This document shows, piece by piece, positions 23,550 through 36,800 of a stretch of 64,000 nt of DNA. The notes beneath the pieces are model-generated. The model was given only the letters and a program-made list of their open reading frames with translations. It was not told where the DNA came from and searched no databases. Every line of letters begins with the position of its first letter. Positions within the stretch are counted from its first letter, which is position 1. The translations under genes and the position numbers were made by a program. The stretch comes from Marchantia polymorpha subsp. ruderalis. Taxonomy: Eukaryota > Streptophyta > Marchantiopsida > Marchantiales > Marchantiaceae. The DNA lies in the NCBI GenBank assembly GCA_037833965.1, contig AP031354.1, positions 21,430,001 to 21,494,000 of the forward strand, written 5' to 3'.

Positions 23550-25739
23550 GGTTTCTGCTGTGGCTTCTTCAGCAGAATTAGGAAGATTAAGTTATGGGAT
23601 TGATTCACATTTGGGTGCCTTGCTCTGCTCGAGTGGCTCGTAGCTCTTAGTGGCTTGGTGGAGGTGTCCGTGTTGTTGTATACCATATTTTTTATTGACA
23701 GTCACCGAGTTCAGAAATTTGAGAAGCAAGGCACCATGAAATGAAAATTCGCTCGCCCAAGCTTCGATCGAAGCCTGAGAAAGTATAACAATGACGAGAG
23801 AAAATTTGCCAATTCCGTCCAGTGTTGGGTCTGTCTAGTGCTGCTAGAGCCTCGATTTCCAAGATTTTCCTTCTCGAGAATTCCTCTATTTTGGTACGCG
23901 AGGTGGAAAACCTCCGTCCGTGTCCTGGAAAGTTGATACTCTGGCCACCGAGAAGCCTCGAGAGCTTGAGTCCATGGAGCACGCCATTCGAGATGCATGT
24001 GCAGGCTGAGATCTCAGATTCTGGACCCCCAAGCTTTTCCAAACAAGGAAACATCAAATCTTACGTGTTGAATGGCCCTCAGAGTAATTGTGCTTTCGCA
24101 TACTCTTAGACCATGTTGCTGCAGATACTACAGACCTACGGACAGACTCCGACACACGACGGTCCTGAGCTCATGTCCTCTTGAGAGGTCATGCTCAGGT
24201 GATGATGGTTCTTAATACATTTTTAGACTTTACCAGCAGGTGTACATCTCTCTTTCACATTGTGATGCGACTAGGACTAGTCACATCTAACTCTTCTAGG
24301 GGTCTAGTTTTCTTCTCGCTACTTATTTATTAGTTTCGACTTGACCAAGGCTGGACATTTTGACATTCTGACCTGTTAAACCACCAACACGGTTAACTTG
24401 TAGTGTGCTAGCGTAAACAAAGTACAGGATGCCGAATTCAGATCCGGCCTACCACAAATGGGTCTCGACCTGGTAACAGAAGCACCGCTTAAAAAAGGAC
24501 TGTCCTGGTGACATGCTCGCCTTATTTCGTAGATTGGGTTCCGATTATAGAAGAATAGATTCACATGCGGTTGTCTGCGCACCTAAAGAGAATGTTTCAC
24601 TTTCCGCACCAATCATAGCTTTACATCCAATTCGGGCATGTGCTCGGCTTGCAACAGCTGCATTTGGCGAGGTGTCGAGGCCATTATTATTAGCTTTTGA
24701 GAGTCAAATCCACGCTGGATAATCCAATGACGTTTGCCTTAATAATGAGATCTTCCCTCCACTGCGGTTGGCCGATTTTCCCAAATGATGTTTCTAGCGG
24801 GTAGAGTATACATGTTGCATGTGACAACTTGGACTAACTCAGTGTTGGCCACGTGTCTCTACACGTGTCAGTTCAACTAACCACTTCCATCCTAATCAAC
24901 AGAAGTACATTTGACAGTCCTGTCTACAAACAAGATTCAATCTGATAAAAGACAAGATGCAGCGTCTTCTACAATTCAGAAACACGCCTAGCTATCACAT
25001 GGAGTCCGACAATCAGTTCTTCGTACTACGCAAGGCACACGAAGAGGTCAGGAGTGTGCGATGTCATCACAAGAGCTCAGTTTCGTGAACCCGTCTGAGG
25101 ATTTGAAACAAAGTCACAAACAAGTCATGCTGACCTTTCTACTGTGAAACCTGAAGGGCCAAGATAGAAGGTTTTCAGAGATCTCTTTTTATTAATGCAA
25201 AAAGACGGCCCATTACCAGTCTTACACATGTGCGCTGAGTGCAGAGATTCCAATTAACGCCTAAAGCTGGAGAAATGTTGTGGGGACCATTAACCTGGAA
25301 CTCCACTGAAAACATCAAACTCCACACGGACCTCATTCCCAAATTCTCTAGTAGAGAACGCTCTAAATTGTGTTCCGGACGGCCTCCCTTGGATAGAAGG
25401 GACTTTCAGAAGAACTGTGACATAAGAATGAGAGGGCTTCTGATAACAAGGAACATTTATGTACACATGAGTCATCTAATCTACATCGTCTACCCCGTGT
25501 CCGTAGTAACTAAGGGTTTTGAGTATCTATACGAAGGGCTCCATTATCACCCACGTCGACCCGAATGGTGACACTAATTCTACAAAACTTCTTGACCCTT
25601 TGATCAAGTTGACCCGTCCCCAACCACTTGGAGTCACTACCGATCAGCAACGCGAATCATCACCACGTGAGGGATATTTCACATGGGAACGAATGAGACG
25701 TCGATGATGTCTGATGGCTGGTTCTAGAATGAATAACAC
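23550..25739. other. Intergenic between two convergent genes, no gene seen
   Basis: This holds the 3' flanks of the plus-strand hydrolase and the minus-strand INO80 subunit gene. Frames at 23692-24109 and 25239-25571 have no recognisable similarity and no exon partners. Confidence 0.6.
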
Positions 25740-28700
25740 TCAAGAGGCCATGAGTGCTGGGGGTTGAATGGTCTTATAACATGCCAGGCTACAAAGAGGC
25801 ATTCTTGACCTGGAGTCCCTGTACTTGTAGGTGTTCGGACATGACGGGGCAGCACACTTCTCCCGAGCAGGTGGATAACTGCAAAGTACAAGAATAAGTT
25901 CGATCTCGTCATGGTGGTGGAAACAAAATCTCGGTACATCACACATCTGGATTGAAGTGACTGCAGATAAACGATTAAAAAAATTCCAGTTACCTAGGAG
26001 GAGGCGCGATGAAAATTTGAGGAAGCTCAATATCCTGCGAGAAAGAAACAATAGTCCCTTCGGGCTTAATGGTCCACCGGATACTGTTGGTTGCAGGTTC
26101 CAATGCTGCAGCTTTCTTTCCCTGCAAACGACGAACGATGGACACACAGTCAAGATGAGCGGCACCCAAAGCAGGAGTATGGCCAACTACGACAAGCACT
26201 GTTTCCGACTCAAGAATTTGCAAGAGATTGGAAAGCATTCTCTACCTGTTCAATTTCTTGACGTTGTTTGAGCAAACGCTCTTCCTTCTTCTTCCTCGAT
26301 GAATCCTGGCCTAAAATCTTTTGAATAGCAGAAGCCTGACAATTGCCAAACAAGAAATAGTTCAGTACAAAAACATTGTTTGCAAACGCATCTACACCTT
26401 CTTGAAGACCACACACAAGGCTAACTCGAGGCTTCCAGGAAAAAAGATCTAACAATCCGCACGTGATACGCACGTCGGCCTTTCTTAAAAACTTAAACGA
26501 AACTGCGATTAAAGAAGACTTGGCATTTGATACCGATGAACCATTCATTTATACCTGAATCTCCTTTGCAGTCTTCTCAACAAGCTGCTTCCGCCTCCGG
26601 GCAGCCTCGGCTTTTTTAACTTGTCGCTCTTCTTCAGTGAGCTTCTCCCTACCTCCTGTAAACCATACGCCAACCAAAACATCAGTCTCTTTACACGCTC
26701 GATGTGCTACCACAATTGCTTTTCGTCGCCCTAAAGGTTTTGTTCCCCAAAATATGAACAAGAATGCAAAGCAAACCTGAATAATCTGGCTGATGTTCCT
26801 ACTCGGACGCAACTTCTAAAATACGCAACAACTTAATTACGACACTTGAGCAAAGTTGAACTTACGTCTGCCACCCATTGTCTGAGTCAAACCACTTGGA
26901 AATTCGATCAGGCTTGGTCCGATCTCGGAATCTCCTTCTTTGCCCAACTGCATGGTTCGTTGTCGGGCTGTCAGAGGTGCGTTTCTTCCTTTCCCAGGGT
27001 AAGATACACTGTCCTGAGACTTCCGCCTCTTGGCTTTGGTAGGTCGATCTTCCTCTTCCATATCATCTGAGAGATCTTCAGATACTGATGCATCCTTGTC
27101 GGAGGCATCTCCTCCCTTGTTGAAGTCTTCGTCATCGTCCTCTCGGCTTTTTCCACCAGCCTCTTCCACCGGGGATTGTTCTCCTTCAGCAGTATCCATC
27201 TTCGTATCCTCAGGAATATCATCGGCAAAATCCTCAAGAACCTTCTTCTTGGGTATCCTGGAGCTCTTGCGGACACTAGGTGTGGATGCCTCCGCAGCTG
27301 AAGGACTGGCAGCACTGCGATTTGATCTGTCTTCATTCGTCTCAGAATCTCCAACATCAGTGGTTTTAGCCGGTGGGGTAGAAGGAGAAACATTGTCCTG
27401 CTTCTTAACAACGACGGCGCGTGGATCATAGTCATCGTCGTCAGAATTGTCCTGAAAGATTGGAAGTGGACAGGTCAGACAAGGAAAAAATCTGGATCAC
27501 TGTCAGGGCCGTCTCGTACATGAAGGAACAAGGGATCTTGTAGAACATAAAATGCACTCGTAATGTAAGCCCAGGCCTCTACGTTTGACATGTTCTAAAA
27601 CAAAGAACTTAATGGTTACAGGGCATGACGCAATCATGACAATGAGCGAGAAGCAAGGGCAGGACGTGACGAACGACATACTACACTGTGATCTCGCTGC
27701 AGAGTTCCTCGTGCAAGACCTAAAGCTGATTGTAAGAGAACTGGAGATCAAGAACGGTCTCAGGCTTCATCGGGGGTGGCAAGCACTAACCTGGAGGATC
27801 AGTCGATGCCTGCGCTTCTTGGCAGGCTCTGGCAGTTTCTCAGAACGCTTCTCACTTTGCTTCTCGCAAGATTTTGACTCAAATCCGGGGGGTAGAGACT
27901 CTTGCTTCCTCAGGCCGTCAGAATGCAAAACCTTACTGATGCCTCCCACTTTGAGCTTCAGTTTCGTCGGTAGCCTCGCCTCCCCTGGCTTGTTGACCTT
28001 CTCGCTGGAGTGCTGGCTCTTGTCTCGATCGCTCCTCTCCTTCTTATCAGAAGGAGCAGACGAGGGCTCTCTATCGGCCCTGTCCCTTCTTTCAGATGGA
28101 GCAGAGGAAAAGAAATCCCGACCCCGCTCTCGATTGTCTTTCAAAAACCTGTCCCTCTCTGCAATCTCCTTCCAACTTCTTTCCGTCCTTTTCTTCTCCT
28201 CTCTGCCATAAGACTTCCCATGCTCTCCATCGGAGTCATCGTGGTCTCGATCTCGATCTCGAGAATACTTGCTCGGCCTCCAGTTCCCATCTCTCTCGTC
28301 GGAACGGCGATCTCGTGAGTCTCTTCCATCTCTGCCATCCCTCTTCCGAATGAACTTGCCCTCGTATCTGTGGGCTTCTCTCCTGTCATCTCGCTTGTAA
28401 TCTCGGCCGTCATCTCTTCCGGACCTCCTCTCGCCCTCGCCCTTGTAATCCCTACTATCGCCAGGCCTCTTCTCTCCTTCGCCCCTCCTCGAATACACGA
28501 TGCTCTTGCCGTTCTTGTCCATCTCCGTCTCATGAGTGTCCTCGTCCTCGGCTGATGCAGAGTCTACGAAGCTTCGGAAGCGTTCTCTAGGCCTCTTTTC
28601 TGTCGTCCCGTGAAGATATGCGCTCAAGCCGTCGTCTTTGTCATAGTCCCTGTGAGAAGGTCCCAACACATGAGGAGCGGACGAAGAAACGGGTGCCATG

Positions 28701-28888
28701 GTTTCGTTTTTAGGTGAGTTACGATCCTTAGGTATGGATGACATATCCTTCGAGGCGGAGCCCGGAGGAGAAAGGTTGAGAAGGGTAACAGAACGGGGAC
28801 GACGCAGAACATCAGACCGATGCCTGCGCACACCCCTTGCGATCTCTGGAACCTGAACCATGTCCTGCATCTCCTGCCTGTCCGTCAT
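25740..28888 (-). CDS. INO80 complex subunit B / IES2-like (PAPA-1 and HIT zinc finger)
   Basis: A nuclear subunit of the INO80 chromatin remodeller, which slides and edits nucleosomes (H2A.Z). Exons on the minus strand are 27791-28888, 26866-27451, 26555-26655, 26246-26335, 25994-26121 and 25740-25878. Phases agree and give 713 residues. Residues 1-366 are disordered and very rich in Arg, Asp, Glu and Ser (many DRD/RDGR runs). Residues 367-561 are acidic and Ser-rich with basic patches. The PAPA-1-like helix (RRRKQLVEKTAKEIQ, then RKKKEERLLKQRQEIEQ) spans roughly 570-630 and is charged and coiled-coil-like. The C-terminus has a HIT-type finger (CAAPSC ... PLCSLACYK) within the last 45 residues. 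The start is the first ATG (MTDRQ), and an in-frame second ATG lies six codons later. The N-terminal part is the least conserved, so its boundaries rest on splice consensus only. Confidence 0.88.
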
Positions 28889-30836
28889 CCTGCTCCTTCT
28901 TCCTAACTTACAAAAACTTGCAGAAACGAAATCCTTCTCTTTCTCTCTCTTTCCTCACGAAAGTAGAAAGCAACACGCACTACAGAGATGTAAGCGATTT
29001 ACTCGTCGACACGAGAACATCCAGTACTGCAACGACGACAAATCTTATGCACCGCCTTCCGAATATCTACGAGACGAGAAATAGATGGTAGATAGACGGA
29101 TAAATATACAGGCGGGGTGACGATCGAGCCAACAGAATCGCTGGTATGAATCGCGACCCAGAACGAGAGACGAGAGACAGCGACGCTCGATTCCTAAGCC
29201 TCAGGCAAACAGAGCAGACGGGCGGACAGGAGAAAAAGGGCATCGCCCGCACGAAAGCAACACACCCAGACCCACACACAATCTTTCCCTCGCTCGCTCG
29301 CTCGCTCACTCACTCACAACTGCGGACGACCGAGAGAGAGGAGGAAAGCACGAGACCCATCGGACTAGAAGTCGGACTAGAGACGGAGCAAGAGGGAGAG
29401 AGCGTGCGGGAAGCAACGGCCTCGGGCAGGAGAGAGAAAGCTCGGGCGACGAAGAGCAGCAAGGGATGAGGACGACGACGACGAAGAGGAAGAAGACGAG
29501 GGCAACGGCAGGCGGGACGGGCAGAGGTTACGGGGCGAGAGGGCGCGGCTGCTGCTGCTGCTGCTGCTGGTGCTGCGAGGGGGGCACGGGGGAGAGGGCG
29601 AGGAGGAGAGGAAGAGGAAGAGGAGGAGGAGGAGGAGAGGCGAAGAGGGTCGCGGGTCGTAACCAAACGAGCAGACCCGAATGGCATCCCATCCCCCCAG
29701 CGCCCTGCAATTGGCACACCCAATCTCATAGAAGAGCGGCAGCGGCAGCAGCAGCAGCAGTACCACCGCCGCAACCACCAGCTCTGGTGGTAGTGGAGGC
29801 AGTGGAAGACGGCAGATCGGATAGAAGATATGGCCCGCAGCACCACCACCCAGAACAAGACTAAGAAGCAGCATGCGATAGAAGACGGACGCGGAGGCGG
29901 ACCGGGAGCGGAAAAGAGAGAGCACGCAGAAGAGGACGAATACGTGAAGAACAAGCCGAGCAATAGCAACAGCGAAGGCGCGAGCGAGAGAGAACGAGCG
30001 AGCGAGCGAGCCCGAGCCCGAGCCCGGACGATGATGATGGACAGCGCGCATTACAGCACCGGTGGTGAGGTTAGGGCAGCAGCAGCAGCGGACCTGAAAG
30101 GTGGATGAGGAGGAGCAGCTATGGTACATAATGGAGCGGGTAAAGCGGCGAGCACAGAGTTCTCACAGATGGACGCAACCAAGCACCCACGCCCCGCCAG
30201 GGAGCACCGCAGCAACGCTGCGCTGCGCTCTGCGAGCGAGGCAAGGCAAGGCAAGCCAGGCAGCCACAGGCACAGGCACAGGCACAGCCAAGGAGGGAAG
30301 GCAGACAGGAAGGAAGGAAGGAAGGAAGGACTGAAAGAAAGCACGCCAGGCACAAATGGAGGGAATGAAGCCCGAAGGCTATGCCGAGCACAGCACAGCG
30401 CACCACCACCACCACCACCGCATAGAATAGCATAGCATAGCAAAGGCAAGCACAGCAAAGCACTCCCTAGTGGTACCAACAGCAGAGTGTGGGATTGGAT
30501 TGGGGGTAGCCAGCCGCACCAGTATTGGGAAGGAACGCCCCGACAAGCCAGAGGAGGCCCCCTCGGCCCCTCCCTCCCTCCCTCCCTCCCTCCCCTCCCC
30601 TCCCCTCCCTCCTCCCTCTTCCTCCCCTCCCAAAAGCTCCTCTCCTCTCCTCTGCTCGCTCTCCTTCCTTCCTTCCTTTCTCCTTGTGCTGTTGCTTTCC
30701 TGTGACTGATGTAAAGCACGCGGTAGCGTTGTTGTAAGCACCAACTCCGCCCGGACGTTCAATTAGTGGAGGGAGGTATACGTTAGGGGATTCTTCGCTA
30801 CCACGAGCGCTTGTCCTCTGCGCTGCTCTCCCTCGG

Positions 30837-30867
<31 letters not shown>

Positions 30868-31500
30868 GCTCCTCTCATCGCTCTCCATCGATCGTCCCAA
30901 CCACCGACCGACCGACCGACCGCCCGCCCGCCCGCCCGTGCCCTAAGCCGGGCCGGGCCGGGCCGGGCGAGGAGCGCGGCCCTCCCCTCCGGCCCTACCC
31001 TCGCGGCGACGAGGAATGCTAACTGGATGGGTTCCTCGGCCGCTTCGCTTCGTTCGTTCGTTCTTGGCGTCTGTTAGCGCGACGGAGCCTCCAAATCTGG
31101 TGGCGGTTTCGCGGGCCTTGCGGTGGCCGAGTCGCCCGAGACCGAGACCGAGACCGAGACCCCTGGAGGTGCCGGCCGGGGCAAGATGGGGCTGTCCGTC
31201 GCGACGGGCGGGCGCGTTAGTTACAGGGACCGTCTTACCGGCACGCGGCCGGTCGCCGAGTCTCGCGGGGGCTAGCGGGTCGAGGTCGTTAGTCAGTCCG
31301 GTAAATGGTGACTCGACCCTTTTACCGGCTCAACGACGACAACTCGCTCGCTCGCTCGCTCCCTCGTCGACCTCGTCGACTTCTCTCTCTGCTTCCGATG
31401 GCCATAGCTTCGTCCTCGTCCCCTGGCACTGCAGCAATCAAACCTCGCGGAAGCTGTCATTTTTGGACTCTTTTGCCACATGACGTCGTGATCTACACTG
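28889..31500. promoter_or_regulatory. GC-rich low-complexity island upstream of the INO80 subunit gene
   Basis: About 2.4 kb packed with simple repeats: CTCG units near 29290, GAC/GAG runs near 29470-29640, GCT and GCA runs near 29550 and 29745, GAGCCC units near 30005, GGAA near 30310, ACC near 30405, CTCC near 30575, CT near 30840, CGCC and GGGCC units near 30920-30970 and GAGACC units near 31140. Plus-strand purine bias at 29.3-30.1 kb makes the INO80B leader strand pyrimidine-rich. Long open frames here are on both strands and compositionally driven. I read it as promoter and 5' UTR sequence, possibly with a divergent non-coding transcript. Confidence 0.5.
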
Positions 31501-33782
31501 GACGCATGAGCATGTCTCGTTGCTCCTTTATTTTATAGCCTGTCTGACGACCTCCCCCAGCCCACACATGCATGTGGAGTCAAATATTTCGGTGGCTACT
31601 GCGTCAATCGGTCGAACGAATTTCGAGTGGTGTTCTGGGATTGCTCTTTGTTGGCAAACTTTCTGCCTGATCTTGTTAGTAAGAGTGATTGATTTTCAGG
31701 TAGTTGAGGGGCACTGAAGTAAATGACTACGACTTGGGTCATTCGTTTACCCCTTGTTCCACTCGTTTACCACCTCCCTTCTTGTGATCAGTCATGTGTG
31801 CATAGCCACGAACCTCAGAATTGTTCAAAGTTTTACCATAATATACACGAAGTGATGGTCGAGTGTTGAGGACTTTGGAGGCGAGAGGAAAACCAATACT
31901 CTATAGATGCTGAATCGTGTTCTGGTGCAACATCTGTCGTCATCATCCGAATCAAGAAGGAACAAAAATAAGAGGTATTGGCCGGGGAACAGGGCTATGT
32001 TACCAGGTTACTCATGTTTGATTGATGTACATAGTGCTAACAAATCACAGTGTCCCCATGTAACAAATAAATTACAGTATCGTAATGCATGCATCGATTA
32101 TTTTATGTACATCCAAGATTTGTGCTACCAGATCTGCATGGAGAAGTTCTAAGTATGAAGTGGGCAAAGTCTATGTGTATTTATGTTCTAAGGAAGAACT
32201 GTGGCACCTGCCTAACCGCTAGAAGAGCATTTCTTAGAACCAACTTCCTTGCCCACAAAATGCTCTGTATAGAACCAAGTGCTGAACAATGACTTCAAAT
32301 ATATGCAATACTTCTATATTGAATACCGTGTTAAAGACAAAAGTCAATGGGCTATGGTTGTTACCTTTCTCCCGATTCATCGAAGATTCACTTAGTAATC
32401 CAAGTCTCAATACTTTCACCTTCCCATAAAAGTTTATTTAGCATTGCCTAATAACATATATCGATTTCTTAAGTTTACGTCAGAAGTTCTTATCACGTAT
32501 TACTTTATCTGTTCATTCGGTGTGCATTTTTTTCTACATCTAAAGTTAACTACTTCAACTCACATGGTTTTAAAACAAATGCACTAGTCTTCGTGTACTT
32601 TGAAAAAGAACATAAGATTGCAGTGATTGAAGTGATTGGTAATTTATTTTCTCATATGTTATAATGAGAATTTAACGAGAACACATGAAAAATTCCATAT
32701 GTTTCTACATAGAGAATCAAGTTTTATTTTTTTTCAGAAATCATACCTTCAGGAGTGTGTTGCCGTTGTTTTTAACTCTGTATCGATGAGAAATTGATGA
32801 GTTTTGCAGAATACTCTTCTAAATGCTCCATTCATTAGACCTCATGCCCTTAATGTAATTATCGAGGTGAACAAGCTCGAGTTTACTTCCAAAAGTGCAT
32901 TTCTCACATGAGTATTGTAATTCACGGGAAGATAAAATAGGTTGAAGACCGTATCTGGCAAAGTCATGGACCAGTCCAAAACATTACGACTTGATGGGTA
33001 TTCTCATATATTTTGTTCTATTGCTTGGCACTCCAACTTTCATCCATCATAACTTGGTGTCTAAATGATTAAATCATGATCCAGTTGATATCCAGCTATT
33101 TTGACCTTAGACCTCACGTTGTTGCACGTAGACCAAATCTTCTAAATATTTAGTCCGCTGCTGCCACATTCACATTCGCTTGAGGATGCTCTCGTTACGT
33201 CCTCGGAGGTCACAGCAAAGAATGGCTATATTCTGAAAAGATCTACTGTCTGACTGTACGTGGTAGATCAGACTGGTCGGCCACAGTCTAACGCAGTTGG
33301 AAGGGCCCTGAAGGGTAGTACAGTACAAGGCAAATGCTATGGCAATGTTCTTATACGAAAGTCAATCTCCATTACAGTACACCACTCTAGAGCAGAGCAT
33401 TAAACCCTAACCAAAAAACCAGCTCACGGTTTTCCTCAATAACAAGTTCTCTGGTTTTGAGACGTTGGAGTGGCTGGCTGGGTTTGTGAGTACGGATTTG
33501 GGAAAGTTGGGCCCACAGTGAGGGCAGGCTGGTTGAGGTATTAACGTGGTTAAGATCCCAGAATTTTAAATAGACACGATGCTTTCTAAGATTTCTCTCT
33601 TCTCATGAAGTGGCTGGTAAAAAATTGATCGATTGATTTGATCAATGTGCGACTTTGTGATCGAATCTCAAAAGTCTTTGTGAGATCGATTGGACTCATT
33701 CATCGGATTACAATGGCAGTTGAGAAGATCAGGATGGTGTTTCTTCTGTGTATTTTTCTGTTTTCTCTATTTCTGTTTCCTG

Positions 33783-33785
<3 letters not shown>
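31501..33785. other. AT-rich intergenic, no gene recognised
   Basis: No frame longer than about 80 codons and no family resemblance. Composition drops sharply from the preceding GC-rich island. A single telo-box-like AAACCCTAACC lies near 33403, upstream of the tRNase Z gene. Confidence 0.6.
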
Positions 33786-33829
<44 letters not shown>

Positions 33830-33848
33830 AAGAAGAAGAAGAAGAAGA
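33786..33848. repeat. (GA)n-(GAA)n microsatellite in tRNase Z 5' leader
   Basis: An uninterrupted GA tract of about 20 units passes into AAG/GAA triplets and ends about 50 bp before the tRNase Z start codon. It very likely lies in the 5' UTR. Confidence 0.9.
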
Positions 33849-33898
33849 CGAATTTCATGGCCTGGGTTAATTGCAGGCTTTAACCTGGGTTCATAGGT

Positions 33899-36800
33899 AT
33901 GGCAATGAGAGGATTGAAGCTATGGCAAAAGCTAGGATTGACAGAGAAGCTCAATTCCTCTACTCTGAGCGGAGCTTACCATGAATTTGGCGCAATCTGT
34001 CATAGTTTCAGATCCTTGTGTTCTGTAGCTGCTGCACAGAGCTCATCTGAATGTTCTGCACGAGGATACCGGAACAGCGATTCTATCAAGCTTAGAAGTT
34101 TTTCGAGCAGGAAGGAGAACTATGGAGCTGGAACAGAAGATGTTCGGAACTCTAAATATAAGAGGCCTTCTGGTACGTGTTGCAGTTTGATTTATACAAT
34201 TGAATCAATCACACAGGTTTCAATTGTTTTGAACGTTGAGGCTAAAGTCGCATCTCGGTCATGATTGTCTCTAACAGATACATGGAGTTTGCAGTGCGCG
34301 CTGATTCTCTATTTATCTTGAATCGATGAAAGTAAATTGATACATTTCTTGCACTAGATTTTGGAATGAAAACATGTCGATCATCATTTAATCGTTGTGT
34401 AGTTTCTTTGTACCTCTCGTTGCCACCAATCAGATAAGGGGAGATAAAGCTCTCTAATTCAAGTTGTTCAATCTCTGCAGGACAAGAGCAATTGACGTTC
34501 ACAGGAACCAAGGGAAAAGTCGCCAGAGATGAGGCAGGCATGTCTTTCACCTCGTATTCTTTAGCAGTTGTTCTTAAGACTGGTATGGATAATCAGCAAA
34601 AGCAGATGTTTCCGCTCGTAACATTTTCTCTTTTACGTAACCACTATCACTGGGCCCTGGGTTTTGTGTTTGAAACATTAAGAAAGTGTGGCTAGATTTA
34701 GTGGCCCATTGGTGTTATCGTACCAAGTTGAACTCGAAGGCGATGATGATTTGTCAGCATTGTGCTATGATCGAATCTAGAGTTCAGTATTGCCCAAACT
34801 TTTGCGAAGAACTCGAGTTGTATAATCTGAGCAGGATATTCTGGTTTAACTGGAGATGTTCTTCGTCCTGATTTATAAATGATATTGCATTTACCTCCCT
34901 TTTCCCTGCCGTGGAGGAGGGTCGTTTAGAGATTGCCCGTCATCCCCTTCTGAGCCACAAAGTATCATGAATGAATGGATGGTCTACATGATACTGTTAT
35001 TTTCACGAGATTGCTCAGAATAAAATCAGGAGATGCGAGTGCGAGCTTTTATTACTTTTTTCAGTTTTGAGAGGCCATCGGGACTTATCATTGTTTTGGA
35101 CTGTGGTCGGTCCTACGTTTAGCATTCAGTGGTATTCTAACGTAATCACTTGCAGATTTGTCTACTTCAGGGCCGGAAAAAATTTCAAGTTCATCCCGGA
35201 GAAAAGAGAAACCATCTGTCTACACCACATCAGATTATGTTGATTACAGAGGAATGCAACTTGTGTTTCTCGGGACCTCATCATCAATACCAACGTTGAA
35301 ACGAAATACTTCATGTATCGCTCTAAGACTTGGTGAGTTTGTCATTCAGTATTATCTGAGTACTTCAGGCAGTTACACATGAACCTTTCTATGCTACCAA
35401 ATTGTCTAAAGATAGGAAGATGTTTTTCTCCCTCTACAACTCGAGACTTAAGAATTGACAATGTTTTACATATTCTCATGTTGAGTGAACCAGAGGGATC
35501 CATATTCTTGTTTGACTGCGGAGAAGGCGCAGTGCGGCAGATCTTGAAGACTCCAATGAAGCATTACGACATCGGACACATTTTTTTGACCCACATGCAC
35601 GGGGATCATGTATCCAATGATTTTCTTATATTCTGATTTGATCACATAATCAATTCCTTCAGCGGAGAAAACCGTGTGGACTTCTTATTAGGTTTGTTTG
35701 AAATTTCAGGTCTATGCTGGAAAAGCTTCATTGTTAATGTAGAGAATTCACTGTAAAACCTCTTCAATCTATAATAGTGTTGGCTAAAGGAAAAGGAGTA
35801 ATCATGAGCGAGTTTCTTGACTTTAATTCTATCAGATATTTGGGCTTCCAGGTACGGTTGTTCTGGATATTAAATTTTTTCCTTCTTGACCAGAGAATTC
35901 TCAGCACATCGTCAGAAATGTCTTTTTTTTGTTGCAGCTAAATGTATAAGCCTTGCTCGTCTCGCTCTTGCTTCCTGTTTATTGGAAAAACTATCTACTT
36001 ATAACAGTTGTTGAAATCATGTGTGTTTAGGAAGGCCTTTTGTGTCGCCTAGGTCTGAAGGAGTTTCAAAATAAAGAGCCGATTCAAATTTACGGTCCTC
36101 AAGGACTTCGGCAGTGGATACGAACCACTTTGAAAGCAAGCCATGCTCGTGTGCACCCGAAGTATGTTGTACACGAATTGCATCTGAGGGTAAGATTTTC
36201 AGCCGTTACTTGCCATGTTCCTGTGGTACTGCCTACTTCGTACCAGCTGCATTGTTGGTCCTTCCTCCGAAGGGTCACCGCTATAGGGTCCGAGACTGTG
36301 ATGGGATCGCTTCAGGCCAAAGTATATGCAATGCCGGTGGTGTATTGCCGATAAATTCTTAGTTTTTGGCGTGGTTTAGAGAGCTACGGTTTTTGAAGTT
36401 TCGCAGCTGCCAACATTTAGAGTCTCAAATTCTCTTTGCTGAGGTTTCAGGCTGATTGTAGTTCCCGAAGAGGTTTTCTAACTGGATTCTTATATCCCAT
36501 TTTAATATTTAAGCAGGATAGTGTCCAGAAATGTGTATAGTGCAACCAAGCTCATTCTCATTGTCTTACTGAAAGATCTTCTTTTTATTTACTTTGCAAC
36601 GTGCTGTAAATAATCTTTACATGTGTGGGTCATGGCAGAAAAAATCTACAAATGTGGCACACAGTTGGAATTATGTGGATGCAAATCATGAAGACGAATT
36701 GCCTGGAAGAGATATTCAACGTTCAGAAGATGGTCTTTGGCAAGTGTAAGTATTTGGTTGCACTACTCATATCTTACTGTTTTGATGACAGGAAGATACA

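Noticed and set aside
27585-28353. Plus-strand frames of 85-208 codons
   Set aside because: Antisense of the Arg/Asp/Ser-rich first exon of the INO80 subunit gene.
29310-30129. Long minus-strand frames (219 and 250 codons)
   Set aside because: They consist of Ser, Cys, Leu and Pro runs produced by microsatellites and overlap open frames on both strands; no domain is present.
30051-30762. Overlapping frames of 222 and 127 codons on the minus strand
   Set aside because: Composition-driven by GGAA, CTCC and GCA repeats, with no motif.
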